NCBI GenBank assembly: GCA_964444685.1
Contig: CAYUIG010000005.1
Location: forward strand, 43,338-107,337
Direction of reading: 5' to 3'
Source of the DNA: CAYUIG01 sp964444685
GTDB lineage: Bacteria > Gemmatimonadota > Gemmatimonadetes > Longimicrobiales > RSA9
DNA length: 64,000 bases
Below, piece by piece: positions 51,787 through 59,667 of this stretch; the stretch's first letter is position 1; every line of letters starts with the position of its first letter. Under the pieces are notes generated by a model. It saw only the letters and a list, made by a program, of their open reading frames with translations, searched no databases and had not been told where the DNA came from. The position numbers and the translations under genes are program-made.

Positions 51787-52979
51787 GCGTCGCGCGCCCC
51801 TCGAAGCTCGTCGTGAATGCGCGCGAGCCGGTCGTGGAACGCATCCCAGCCGTGATGTTCCGACACGAACGCCCGTGCGCGCCTTCCCAGTTCGCGCCGG
51901 GCGTCACCGTCCTCCAGGAGGCGGACGGTTTCTTCCGCGAGAGCGTCCGCCGTCGCGCTCACGCGCAGCGGCGCGCCGGCCCCGACACCCTCTGCGCCGA
52001 GCGGCGTGGTTACCACCGCGCGGCCCAGCGCCATTGCGTGCAGCACCTTCACGCGCATACCGCCGCCGCTGCGAATCGGCGCGAGCAGCACGGCCGCTTC
52101 CTCGAGCCAGGGCTCGACGTGCGGCACGCGGCCCGTCACCTCGACGCCCGCACCCGCCAGTGCCCGCACCCGCGCGGGCGGGTCCGCGCCCACCAGCGCC
52201 AGCGTCGAGTCGGGCCGACGCGCGCGCACGAGCGGCCAGATCTCGCGCGCGAGCCAGATGGCCGCATCCACGTTCGGAGCGTGCAGGAAGTTGCCCACGA
52301 AAACGACGCGCCCCGGCCGCTCGCGCGACGGGTCCGGTTCAGCAGGCACGTCCACGCCGAACGGATTCACACGCACGCGCCCGGACGCATCCGGTGCGAT
52401 GCGCGCGATCACGGACGCATCCCGCTCGGTGAACACCTGGATGCGGTCGAACCGGCGCCAGATGCGCGCCTGATACGCGCGCCAGCGCGCCCGTTCACGA
52501 GATCGGACACGCAATTCCGGATCGTGTACATCGTGATCGGTCAGCAGCGACGGTGTCTTTTCGGGGTAGCGATACGACGCCATCGCGTTGTCTTCGACCT
52601 GGATCACGTCGTACGAACGCCGCGTCGTGAGCGCATCGATCAGCCGCTGCATCGCGGGATCGTGGAAGGAAAGGCTCCGCAGCGGGTCGTCGCCGAGGGC
52701 CCAGCGCGCGGCCAGCGCGCCGCGCCTCAGCAGCCCCTGCAGACCGGCCGGACGCGGGCGCGGCAAGGCGTGCACGTCGATGCCCGCGACGCGAAGCGCA
52801 TCCAGCGCTTCACCGCATGCGGCGGTTGCCACGAACGTGGCGAGGGTGATCTCGTGCTGTTCGGCGAGACGGTGAAGCATCCGATACTTCACCGTCTCGC
52901 CGCCGGTCGTCGCGTCGATGGCCGGCAGCAGCGGCGTGACCACGAGCAGACGCAGGGACGTGCCGCCCGCGGGATTCAT
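51783..52979 (-). CDS. GT4 family glycosyltransferase
   Basis: The 398-residue GT-B protein has 'LVVTPLLPAIDATTGGETVK' at the N-terminus, 'DVIQVEDNAMASY', 'VNPFGVDVPAEP', 'VVFVGNFLHAPNVDAAIWL' and 'LAPIRSGGGMRVKVLHAMA'. The G-rich 'SGGGMRVKVLEA' type is seen in stealth/PEP-CTERM-associated Wzx-like glycosyltransferases (TIGR03087 type, memory). First of the glycan genes, ten bases after the DUF4159 gene. Confidence 0.87.
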   Translation of the reverse strand: MNPAGGTSLRLLVVTPLLPAIDATTGGETVKYRMLHRLAEQHEITLATFVATAACGEALDALRVAGIDVHALPRPRPAGLQGLLRRGALAARWALGDDPLRSLSFHDPAMQRLIDALTTRRSYDVIQVEDNAMASYRYPEKTPSLLTDHDVHDPELRVRSRERARWRAYQARIWRRFDRIQVFTERDASVIARIAPDASGRVRVNPFGVDVPAEPDPSRERPGRVVFVGNFLHAPNVDAAIWLAREIWPLVRARRPDSTLALVGADPPARVRALAGAGVEVTGRVPHVEPWLEEAAVLLAPIRSGGGMRVKVLHAMALGRAVVTTPLGAEGVGAGAPLRVSATADALAEETVRLLEDGDARRELGRRARAFVSEHHGWDAFHDRLARIHDELRGARDA

Positions 52980-52989
52980 GTGCAGGTCG

Positions 52990-53811
52990 CTAATGCGTCA
53001 TCGACCAGACGGCCACGTTCGCACCGATCGCGTACGACTCGGGCGAGAAGGAATCGAAGAATGCGCGCTCCTCGCCTTCGCGCTCCCACCCGTCCGCGAT
53101 GTCGGTGTCGTGGCTCATCAGGACGAGCATGCGGCCCTTCTCGTCGAACACGGCGCGCATGTGCGGCTCGGCGCTCTCCATGCCGCGCTCCGATGTGCGG
53201 CCGCCGCTCCGGCGCCAGTGCTGGATCGACGGTACCTGCGGGATCCGTTTCACGAGGAAGACATTCGAGAAGAGCGGATGGTCCGTCGTGAGGTCGACGA
53301 TCTGCGCGCCGGGCAGGATGCGCTCCAGCTCGCCGGTCCAGTGGTACCACGCCCGCTCGCCCCAGAAGTCGTCGACCCAGAGAAACCCTCCCTTGAGCAG
53401 ATACTCGCGCAGCTTCATCGCTTCCTCGCCTGTGAAGCCGGCGGTGCCGATGTCGCTGGCGAAGAGGAACGGACACTCGAAGAGCTCGGGGTCGGTCGGC
53501 CGGACGACGGCGTAGCCGGGCTCGCCGTCGCTCCACTCGCTCATCGACGCAGTGGTGAGCTGCGACATGCGCAGCGTGAAGTTGTGGTCGGAGCCCGGAT
53601 AGTCGGTGTTCCAGCCGTAGCCGCCCGGCTCGCGGCGCACGCTCGTGTACAGCAGCCGACAGAACATGAAGCCCGCCCGCTTCTCCGGCAGGCCCTCCCG
53701 GATCGGGCCCGCCCGCCAGCCGCCGCGCTGCCGGTAGTACTCCTGCGCCTCGGCCGATACGGCCGCCGCCACCGGCAGCAGCACGAGGAGAAGCAGCCAC
53801 CGCTTCCTCAT
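52990..53811 (-). CDS. Secreted DUF4159 protein
   Basis: The 273-residue protein has a Sec signal (residues 1-22, 'AVSAEAQ') and a DUF4159 domain: 'AGFMFCRLLYTSVRREPGG', 'WNTDYPGSDHNFTLRMSQLT', 'LREYLLKGGFLWVDDFWGER', 'LVDLTTDHPLFSNVF' (in part) and 'AVFDEKGRMLVLMSHDTDI'. The fold resembles the glutamine-amidotransferase-like domain of ThuA/GATase proteins, but no catalytic cysteine is apparent. Function unknown. It overlaps the small upstream gene by four bases. Confidence 0.82.
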   Translation of the reverse strand: MRKRWLLLLVLLPVAAAVSAEAQEYYRQRGGWRAGPIREGLPEKRAGFMFCRLLYTSVRREPGGYGWNTDYPGSDHNFTLRMSQLTTASMSEWSDGEPGYAVVRPTDPELFECPFLFASDIGTAGFTGEEAMKLREYLLKGGFLWVDDFWGERAWYHWTGELERILPGAQIVDLTTDHPLFSNVFLVKRIPQVPSIQHWRRSGGRTSERGMESAEPHMRAVFDEKGRMLVLMSHDTDIADGWEREGEERAFFDSFSPESYAIGANVAVWSMTH

Positions 53812-54098
53812 CCGTCCTCCCGTTCCGCCGCTCGCAGGAATCGGCGCGCCAGCGTGGCGATGCGATCCTGACCCTCCGACCGCGCGCGCTCCAGGATGGC
53901 GCGCACGTGCGGGACGAGTCGTCGCTCGCCCCATGCATACCCCGTGGCCAGCTCGGCACTGCGCGAATCCCCCGCGTCCGCACCCTCGATCAGCGCCCAC
54001 GCGGCGGCCTCGTCATAGTACGGCGAGCCCGACTCCGGCAGGCTGTAACGCGGCCCCGGGTCGTGCGCCGCATCCTCGTTTACGAAAGCTCTGGACAT
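53808..54098 (-). CDS. Small conserved-looking protein of unknown function
   Basis: The 96-residue soluble protein starts 'MSRAFVNEDAA' and has a proline-rich linker then a helical domain ('SAELATGYAWGERRLVPHVR'). The opening resembles the N-terminal tail of GreA/GreB-like factors, but no Gre coiled coil or C-terminal domain follows, so I do not assign it. It lies 19 bases after the PLP enzyme gene and overlaps the DUF4159 gene by four. Confidence 0.6.
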   Translation of the reverse strand: MSRAFVNEDAAHDPGPRYSLPESGSPYYDEAAAWALIEGADAGDSRSAELATGYAWGERRLVPHVRAILERARSEGQDRIATLARRFLRAAEREDG

Positions 54099-54117
54099 CC
54101 TCGGAACGCAGAAGTGG

Positions 54118-55362
54118 TCAGGCCGCCGCAGCGCGCAGGAAACGGACCATGTCCGCTTCCGTCGTCACGAGGTTCGGCGAGACGCGCAGCGTGTTCGTAG
54201 GCGGGCCGAACGCACGGACGATGATTCCCTGCCCGTTCAGCGACGTCCACACCTCGCGCGCATCCCGCCCGACCGTCTCCACGGCGAAGAGCGAACACGA
54301 CAGCGACTCGTCCTCCGCCGAACGCCAGCGCAATTCCTTCGTGCGCTCCACGCCCTCCCGGAACGCGCGCCTCAGCTCCATGTACCGCGCCTGCTTGGCC
54401 GCGGGTTCCAGGCGCGTCTGGAAGTCGATTGCATCCCCCAGCGCGATCACCTCGGGCAGATTGCGCGTGCTGTAGTCCTCGTACACCTCCGCCGTCTGCG
54501 GCAGCTCCCGGCGCGGATGCTTCACCCACATCGGCGCGAGCACCGGCTGCAGCTCCTTCCGTACGTACAGGAGCCCGAGGCCCTTCGGCGCCTGCAGCCA
54601 CTTGTGCGGACTCGCCGCGTAGAAGTCCGCACCCTCGACCGTAACCGGGAGCATGCCCAGGATCTGGGCGCCGTCCACCGCAACGAACTCGACGCCCTTC
54701 GCGTGCGCCATCGCTGCGATCTCCGCGACCGGATGACGCAGCCCCACGACGTTGTCCACCTCCGGGACTACCAGCACGCGCGTGTTCGGCTGGATCTCGC
54801 GCTCGTACATGGCCACGACCTCCGCTGGCGTGAGCGCGGGGATCGCGTCCATCGGGATGTCGAACGAGCGGATCGAGTAGCCGGCGCGGCGGCCGTGATG
54901 GATCCACGGAAAACTCGCGGATATGTGGTTCAGCGATGAGAACAGAACTTCATCGGCGGGACGCAGCGGCAGGCCGAGCGCGAGCAGGTTGAACGCCTCG
55001 GTCGTGTTGTGCGTGAATGCCACCTCTTCGGTCGTGCAGCCAAGCAATGCCGCGGCTTTCCCACGGGTCTCCGCGAGCGCGTCCCGCCACGGCGTCTCCC
55101 ACATGTACGCGTGCGGGTTGGTCTCGCACGCGGCGAGGTACCCGACGCGCGCCTCGTGTACCACGCGCGGGATCGTTCCGATCGAGCCGTGGTTGAGGTA
55201 GGTGATCGCGGGATCGAGCATGTACTCCTCGCGCAGCCGCGTCGGCTGCAGGGCGAGCCCCGCAGGCAGTCGATCGAGCTCTTCAGCGAACGCCTGCCGC
55301 GCAGCGAGCAGCCCGGCCAGCCCGGTGGCGCCGGCTCGGAGGAAATGACGGCGATGAATCAC
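54118..55362 (-). CDS. Tat-exported PLP enzyme, aminotransferase class V (isopenicillin N epimerase-like)
   Basis: The 414-residue protein has a Tat-like signal ('HRRHFLRAGATG', residues 2-13, hydrophobic to 'RQAFA') and a CefD-like fold: 'YLNHGSIGTIPRVVHEAR', 'AFTHNTTEAFNLLALGL', 'VDGAQILGMLPV' and the PLP lysine in 'YAASPHKWLQAPKGLGLLYV' (about residue 254). Export of a PLP enzyme through Tat fits folding with cofactor in the cytoplasm. GTG 55362 overlaps the PHP gene stop by four bases (GTGA). Reaction (epimerase, lyase or transaminase) unknown. Confidence 0.86.
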   Translation of the reverse strand: MIHRRHFLRAGATGLAGLLAARQAFAEELDRLPAGLALQPTRLREEYMLDPAITYLNHGSIGTIPRVVHEARVGYLAACETNPHAYMWETPWRDALAETRGKAAALLGCTTEEVAFTHNTTEAFNLLALGLPLRPADEVLFSSLNHISASFPWIHHGRRAGYSIRSFDIPMDAIPALTPAEVVAMYEREIQPNTRVLVVPEVDNVVGLRHPVAEIAAMAHAKGVEFVAVDGAQILGMLPVTVEGADFYAASPHKWLQAPKGLGLLYVRKELQPVLAPMWVKHPRRELPQTAEVYEDYSTRNLPEVIALGDAIDFQTRLEPAAKQARYMELRRAFREGVERTKELRWRSAEDESLSCSLFAVETVGRDAREVWTSLNGQGIIVRAFGPPTNTLRVSPNLVTTEADMVRFLRAAAA

Positions 55363-56375
55363 GGTGTGCCTGCCCTGCGAATGAACTGCGGCTGGACCCA
55401 CGCGGCGCGCCCGCCGGAGTCCACGACTTTCGCCCGCACGTACGTCAGATCGGTATCGGCCGGCAGCGTCAGCGACGGCTCGATCCCGGGCTCGGACGCA
55501 AGCACGCGGCCGCCGTCACCGATGAACGTCGTCGTGTAGCGGAAGCTGCGGTCCTGCTGAATGCGCACGGTCAGCCGATTCGCTTCGACCACGATGTCTT
55601 CCAGCACCACGCCCGTGCTCGCGTAGAAATTGCCGGCCTCCATCGCGCCCAGCAGGTCGCGTGCGTCCAGGCGGTTGGCCCTCACGGATACCCAGCCGCG
55701 ACCCGGATTCGCGCGGTCGGGCGAGAACTCGCCCTGGAAGTGGTGTGCGTCGTCCACCGCGATGCCGTAGATCCGCTTGCCGCGCGTCAGCAGGTAATCC
55801 CACACCTCGTCCATGCCCGGCGTGCCGCCACCCCCGTGGTTGTGCACGAGCGGATGGCCGTTGTGGATCTCGATGAGCTTGTCGCGCTCGATCTTCGCGA
55901 GCGTTTCCGCATCGATCGCCCAGCCGAAGTTCGGATGATTGATGTGCGGCACGCCCTCCACCTCGCGCACCGCATCCACGTTCTTCTGGATCGTGCCGAC
56001 GAGCGTGGAGTCCCTCTGCGGCTCGATCAGGTGCGGCACGTTCAGCCCGTTCACGTGGATCGGGCGGCGCTCCCAGCTCGACGACACCTCCTCGCCCGGA
56101 ATCAGCAGGAACGTCGAGTCGACGAGGTGCGCAAGCTTCGATGGGTCCGTCCACGCGTTGTGGTCGGACAGCACGAGGAAGGCGTAGCCGTGATCCTTGT
56201 ACCAGCGCGCCACCACTTCGGGCGGCGAGTCGCCGTCGCTCTCCGTCGTGTGTGTGTGCGTGTTGCCCTTGAACCACTGTGCGCCGCGCTCCGGAAGCTC
56301 GAAGCTCGCCTGCGCCTGCAGCGCACCCGGGAGGAATGCGACGACGAGCGCCGCCAGCTTCACGAACCCTCTCAT
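55359..56375 (-). CDS. Secreted PHP-domain phosphoesterase-like protein (CehA/McbA family)
   Basis: The 338-residue protein has a Sec signal (residues 1-22, 'GALQAQ') and a PHP metal centre: 'KGNTHTHTTESDGDSPP', 'FLVLSDHNAWTD', 'LIPGEEVSSS', 'PHINHPNFGW' and 'GIAVDDAHHF'. CehA-type members hydrolyse carbamate esters, and others act on phosphoesters. A C-terminal beta-sandwich (about 235-338) follows. ATG 56375 overlaps the propeller gene stop by four bases. Confidence 0.86.
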   Translation of the reverse strand: MRGFVKLAALVVAFLPGALQAQASFELPERGAQWFKGNTHTHTTESDGDSPPEVVARWYKDHGYAFLVLSDHNAWTDPSKLAHLVDSTFLLIPGEEVSSSWERRPIHVNGLNVPHLIEPQRDSTLVGTIQKNVDAVREVEGVPHINHPNFGWAIDAETLAKIERDKLIEIHNGHPLVHNHGGGGTPGMDEVWDYLLTRGKRIYGIAVDDAHHFQGEFSPDRANPGRGWVSVRANRLDARDLLGAMEAGNFYASTGVVLEDIVVEANRLTVRIQQDRSFRYTTTFIGDGGRVLASEPGIEPSLTLPADTDLTYVRAKVVDSGGRAAWVQPQFIRRAGTP

Positions 56376-57544
56376 GATTCCGTCCTCGTCAAGGTGTACA
56401 CGACGACGCGTTGGACATCCAGCTCGTCCTCCACCACCGCCAGCACGCGATCGTCTTCCGCGACCTCGAGCACTCTCATTTCCTCGGGCAGCTCGATCCG
56501 CCCGGCGAGTGCGCCCTGCGGGTCGAAGACCAGCCACGTATCCGGTCCCTCCTGTCCGGGGCGGCGGTACGACTTCACCCAGAGTCGCCCGGAGCGGTCG
56601 ACGCCGAGCTGCTCGTACGCCGGGAACCGCTCGTGCATGGGCAGATCACGGAATATGGCCGCGGCCGGCGTCGTCGGGTCCTCGAAGCGGTTCCGAAGAT
56701 AGACATCCCTGTCGCTCGAGGTTGCCGTACGATCGCCGGCGTCCCAGCGAACGATATGCGTGAGCTGCCCCGTACGGTCGTAGCGCCCGACCGACGGTTC
56801 CGCGGCCGTTCCGAACCACAGCTCGTCCCTGCCGATGGCCGCGGAGCTGCGCGGCGCGAAGATGCGGCCTCCGACCAGCATGTTCTCGGCGCTGCCGATC
56901 CGCCCCGTTTCCATCCATGGGTACGCCCCGAGCGAATCCGCGAAGCTGCCGTCCACATGGTATCGCACGATCGTGCTGTTCGAGATGCCGAACCCCTGCT
57001 CCGGAACCTCGAGCCGCAGATCGAGGATGGCGACGCTGCCATCGTCGAATGCGCCGAGGAATTCCGGATTCATCACGGCGCGCTCCAGCGTAATCGTGCG
57101 GGCGAAGTTGCCGCCGCCATCGAACAGGCTCAGGCGCTGGAGCCGCGCATCCCAGACGAGCAGCGAGTCGCCCGCCAGTCGCACGAGCCCGAAGGGCCCG
57201 CGGAACTCGCCCGGTCCCTCACCGTCTCCGCCGACGGTTGCGAGGTGCCAGCCCGCAGCATCGTAGAAGCGCAGTTCGCGCGTCCCGGAATTCAGCACCG
57301 CAATGCGGCCGTCGGGCATGAGTGCACCGCCGCCCACGAAATGGAGCTGATACGCCGGGTCGCCCTCCAGTACGCCGATCGTGAGCTCGGGTTGGGGCGA
57401 CAGCGACCAGGTGGGCGCGGATTCCAGTGCGAGCGTCGAGTTCTCGACGATCGTGACTCCGGCGCTGTCGCGCACCGCTACGCGCTCGGGCGCGTCATCG
57501 GCGGCACACGCCGCCACAAGGAAGATGCAGGCAATGTATCGCAT
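56372..57544 (-). CDS. Six-bladed beta-propeller lipoprotein
   Basis: The 390-residue protein has a lipobox with cysteine 13 ('FLVAACAADD'), the phylum-typical 'AVRDSAGVTIVENS', and blade motifs 'GGGALMPDGRIAVLNSGTRE', 'RFYDAAGWHLATVGGDGEGP' and 'FDPQGALAGRIELPEEMRVL'. It ends with 'DELDVQRVVVYTL', as in its paralogue at 11319. ATG 57544 was chosen for the signal peptide, though its SD is weak. It seems to be the first gene of a 20-gene minus-strand run. Confidence 0.83.
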   Translation of the reverse strand: MRYIACIFLVAACAADDAPERVAVRDSAGVTIVENSTLALESAPTWSLSPQPELTIGVLEGDPAYQLHFVGGGALMPDGRIAVLNSGTRELRFYDAAGWHLATVGGDGEGPGEFRGPFGLVRLAGDSLLVWDARLQRLSLFDGGGNFARTITLERAVMNPEFLGAFDDGSVAILDLRLEVPEQGFGISNSTIVRYHVDGSFADSLGAYPWMETGRIGSAENMLVGGRIFAPRSSAAIGRDELWFGTAAEPSVGRYDRTGQLTHIVRWDAGDRTATSSDRDVYLRNRFEDPTTPAAAIFRDLPMHERFPAYEQLGVDRSGRLWVKSYRRPGQEGPDTWLVFDPQGALAGRIELPEEMRVLEVAEDDRVLAVVEDELDVQRVVVYTLTRTES

Positions 57545-57603
57545 GGCGCAGAGTCGGTCGTACGGCATGTTCGTGTCAAGGCTCCGCCGCTGCTCGCGGC
57601 TCA

Positions 57604-58398
57604 TCAGCCCGCTGCGCCCACAGCGGGCCGTTGCGCGGACGGATGCAGCGCGTGATACGGCCGTACGAGGCGGATCGGCGTTGTGTTGATGTCGGTCAAC
57701 TCGCCGCTCCACGCCTTTGCGTACAGCTCCTGCAGGTCTTCACGGTCCGCGTCGGTCAGCTGGGAGAGCTCGCCGTAGTTCATGATCGAGAACTTGCTGT
57801 GCGTGCCGAAGATCTCGGAGGCGCGGTCGGTCTCGCTGACATTTGCGAAGAAGTGCCGCAGCCCGAAGACATGGCCGGTCTCGTGAACGAGCGTGTCCAC
57901 CTGCTCGGCGCGCTTCTGCTCGAACAGCTTCGGATAGATCACGAGCTGGTGTCGTCCCGGATCCGGAAAGAACGCGCTGGCCAGCACGCACCCGAGCGCG
58001 CTGCAGTTGTCGCTCTGACGGACGACGATTTCGAAGTCCCAGACATCCCGATCTTCGGTGAAGCGCACGGGCGCCGCCTCGCCCCAGGCGAGCAGCGCTT
58101 CGGCAAGCAGCGTGCGCACCTCGGACATCGTCCTTTCCGGATCATCGAGGCCCGCCAGCGACCGCTCACGGAATCGCCAGCGCAGGATCGTGTCGCGCGC
58201 CCACAGAGGGATGAATCCTTCCGATGCGTCCACGACGATCTCCACCGGTGATCGTCCGCCCGGCGTCGCGAACCCGCGCGCATCCGTGTCACAGATGAAC
58301 CCGGGTGCGAGGATGTGCGTGTGCGCATCGGGGCGCGTTCCGGGCTTCTTCCTGGGCGTGGTCCTGACCGACGACTTCCGCTTCGCAGGACGTGCCAT
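57604..58398 (-). CDS. Metzincin metalloprotease (matrixin-like)
   Basis: The 264-residue protein carries the full zinc motif 'HETGHVFGLRH' (about residues 170-180, HExxHxxGxxH) and a Met-turn 'SIMNYG' (about 206). A basic N-terminus ('ARPAKRKSSVRTTPRKK') replaces a signal peptide, so its route out of the cell is unclear. ATG 58398 has a good SD (GGGGAGG). It follows the lipoprotein gene by 13 bases and lies 59 bases before the propeller gene. Confidence 0.82.
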   Translation of the reverse strand: MARPAKRKSSVRTTPRKKPGTRPDAHTHILAPGFICDTDARGFATPGGRSPVEIVVDASEGFIPLWARDTILRWRFRERSLAGLDDPERTMSEVRTLLAEALLAWGEAAPVRFTEDRDVWDFEIVVRQSDNCSALGCVLASAFFPDPGRHQLVIYPKLFEQKRAEQVDTLVHETGHVFGLRHFFANVSETDRASEIFGTHSKFSIMNYGELSQLTDADREDLQELYAKAWSGELTDINTTPIRLVRPYHALHPSAQRPAVGAAG

Positions 58399-58411
58399 GG
58401 TCGTCCTCCCC

Positions 58412-58936
58412 TCAATCGACCGTGCGGCGACGCACCCGCACGACATCGGTCCGGGTCGCGCGGCAGTGCTTCTCCTTGAGCTGACGGGCCGTCGGATCCG
58501 CGGCCATGGCCGCAGTCTCATCGCTCTTTACAGGAGCCAGGTACGGCAGAACCGCCGACGCCAGCTCGGAGCCGGCTTCGACGGCCGACGCCGCGCCGGG
58601 ATCCGATCCCAGTGTGACCTTCTTCAATGCACCCGACGCGTACAGCTCGAGGGAGAACTCGGCTTTGCCGAAGTCGGACGGGTCGATCGTGACCAGGTAC
58701 TCATCGCCGACCGGCAACAGTTCCAGCGTGACCACCGAATCGGGCGTGCAGTGTATCGCCAGCGACGCATCGGCCGTGACCAGCTCGTACGTCGTTACCC
58801 GCTCCACTTCGACGAGCACCGTGGCCCGGAATGGAATCCCGCGCACCTCCTGGCCATTCTGATAGATCTTCAGTGAGGAAGCGCAGCCCGACAATGTCGT
58901 CGCCGCGATGACAAGGACCACCGCCGATCCACGCAT
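58412..58936 (-). CDS. Lipoprotein of unknown function
   Basis: The 174-residue product has a signal peptide with lipobox 'TLSGC' (Cys18), a beta-rich middle, then a C-terminal charged tail ('VVRVRRRTVD'). No family recognised. ATG 58936 has AGGAG six bases upstream. It is paired with the metzincin gene (13-base gap) and may be its partner or inhibitor (speculative). The 177 bases before it hold no clear promoter or gene. Confidence 0.68.
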   Translation of the reverse strand: MRGSAVVLVIAATTLSGCASSLKIYQNGQEVRGIPFRATVLVEVERVTTYELVTADASLAIHCTPDSVVTLELLPVGDEYLVTIDPSDFGKAEFSLELYASGALKKVTLGSDPGAASAVEAGSELASAVLPYLAPVKSDETAAMAADPTARQLKEKHCRATRTDVVRVRRRTVD

Positions 58937-59113
58937 GTGCGACTCCTGTTGGAAGGAATATGACTGCACTGCTAATGGAATGCGGCAAGCACGGCGTACC
59001 CGTGCCCTGCGAGATCAGGACGTTGCGGCTGCATTATGGGATTGACCCGGACGTCCATGGCGCCCGGACATGCTGCGGAAGCGATACAAGAATTCAGCCG
59101 GCCCACGTCGGGG

Positions 59114-59446
59114 TCAAGGACCAAGACAGCCGCAACCCTTGGCCCTCAGGATCCGGTACTGCTCCTCGATGGAATCCACGAACCGGTCCTGCGTACGCCG
59201 GCCCGTCGCGAGCCGTGCATCCAGCGGCGATCTGTGCTCGTATCCTCGCCGAACCATTTCCGCGACGAGCGCATCGTGCCGCGCATACAGCGCGGCCAGC
59301 CGCCCCTCCCACCGCAACGTCTCCGGATGGTGGCGGTAGCCCGGCTTGTCCTGCGTGAGGATGTTCCACAGCCCGTGCAGCTCCCGGTGTTCACCGAGCA
59401 GATGCTGACGACACAGCTCAGCCGGCGGTACATCCCAGATGCGCAT
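59114..59446 (-). CDS. Pyrimidine dimer DNA glycosylase/endonuclease V-like protein
   Basis: The 110-residue protein matches the core of phage T4 endonuclease V: 'ELCRQHLLGEHRELHG' compares with T4 'ELADQHLMAEYRELPR' (memory), including the catalytic glutamate, and 'ALYARHDALVAEMVRRGY' with the helix carrying 'LRKRQIELIAECLKRGF'. T4 uses the alpha-amino group of Thr2; here residue 2 is Arg, so Met1 should stay and the chemistry may differ. It lies 96 bases downstream of a minus-strand terminator that ends nrdJ. Confidence 0.75.
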   Translation of the reverse strand: MRIWDVPPAELCRQHLLGEHRELHGLWNILTQDKPGYRHHPETLRWEGRLAALYARHDALVAEMVRRGYEHRSPLDARLATGRRTQDRFVDSIEEQYRILRAKGCGCLGP

Positions 59447-59541
59447 TGCTCCCGCTTCCAGGCCTCGGAACTGGGGTGGGCTCCGCGTGTTCCGGTTCTC
59501 CGCGGTGATTCGTTCCTGGTTCGGTTGTCGGGCTGTCAGAG

Positions 59542-59587
59542 AAAAAGCCGGAGGGCACCACCCGCAGCGCTACGGATGACGCCCTCC
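59542..59587 (-). terminator. Intrinsic terminator of nrdJ
   Basis: On the minus strand GGAGGGC (59581-59587) pairs with GCCCTCC (59550-59556), with an inner CCG-AGCGCT-CGG stem, and is followed by GGC and five T (59542-59546). It lies about 80 bases after the nrdJ stop. Confidence 0.72.
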
Positions 59588-59667
59588 ACAACGGCGACTA
59601 CGCTCTGTGACGGATCCGTTGCGCCGGACCCTCGTCAGTCACGGCACCCGCTCCCCTCCGCTTCCAT

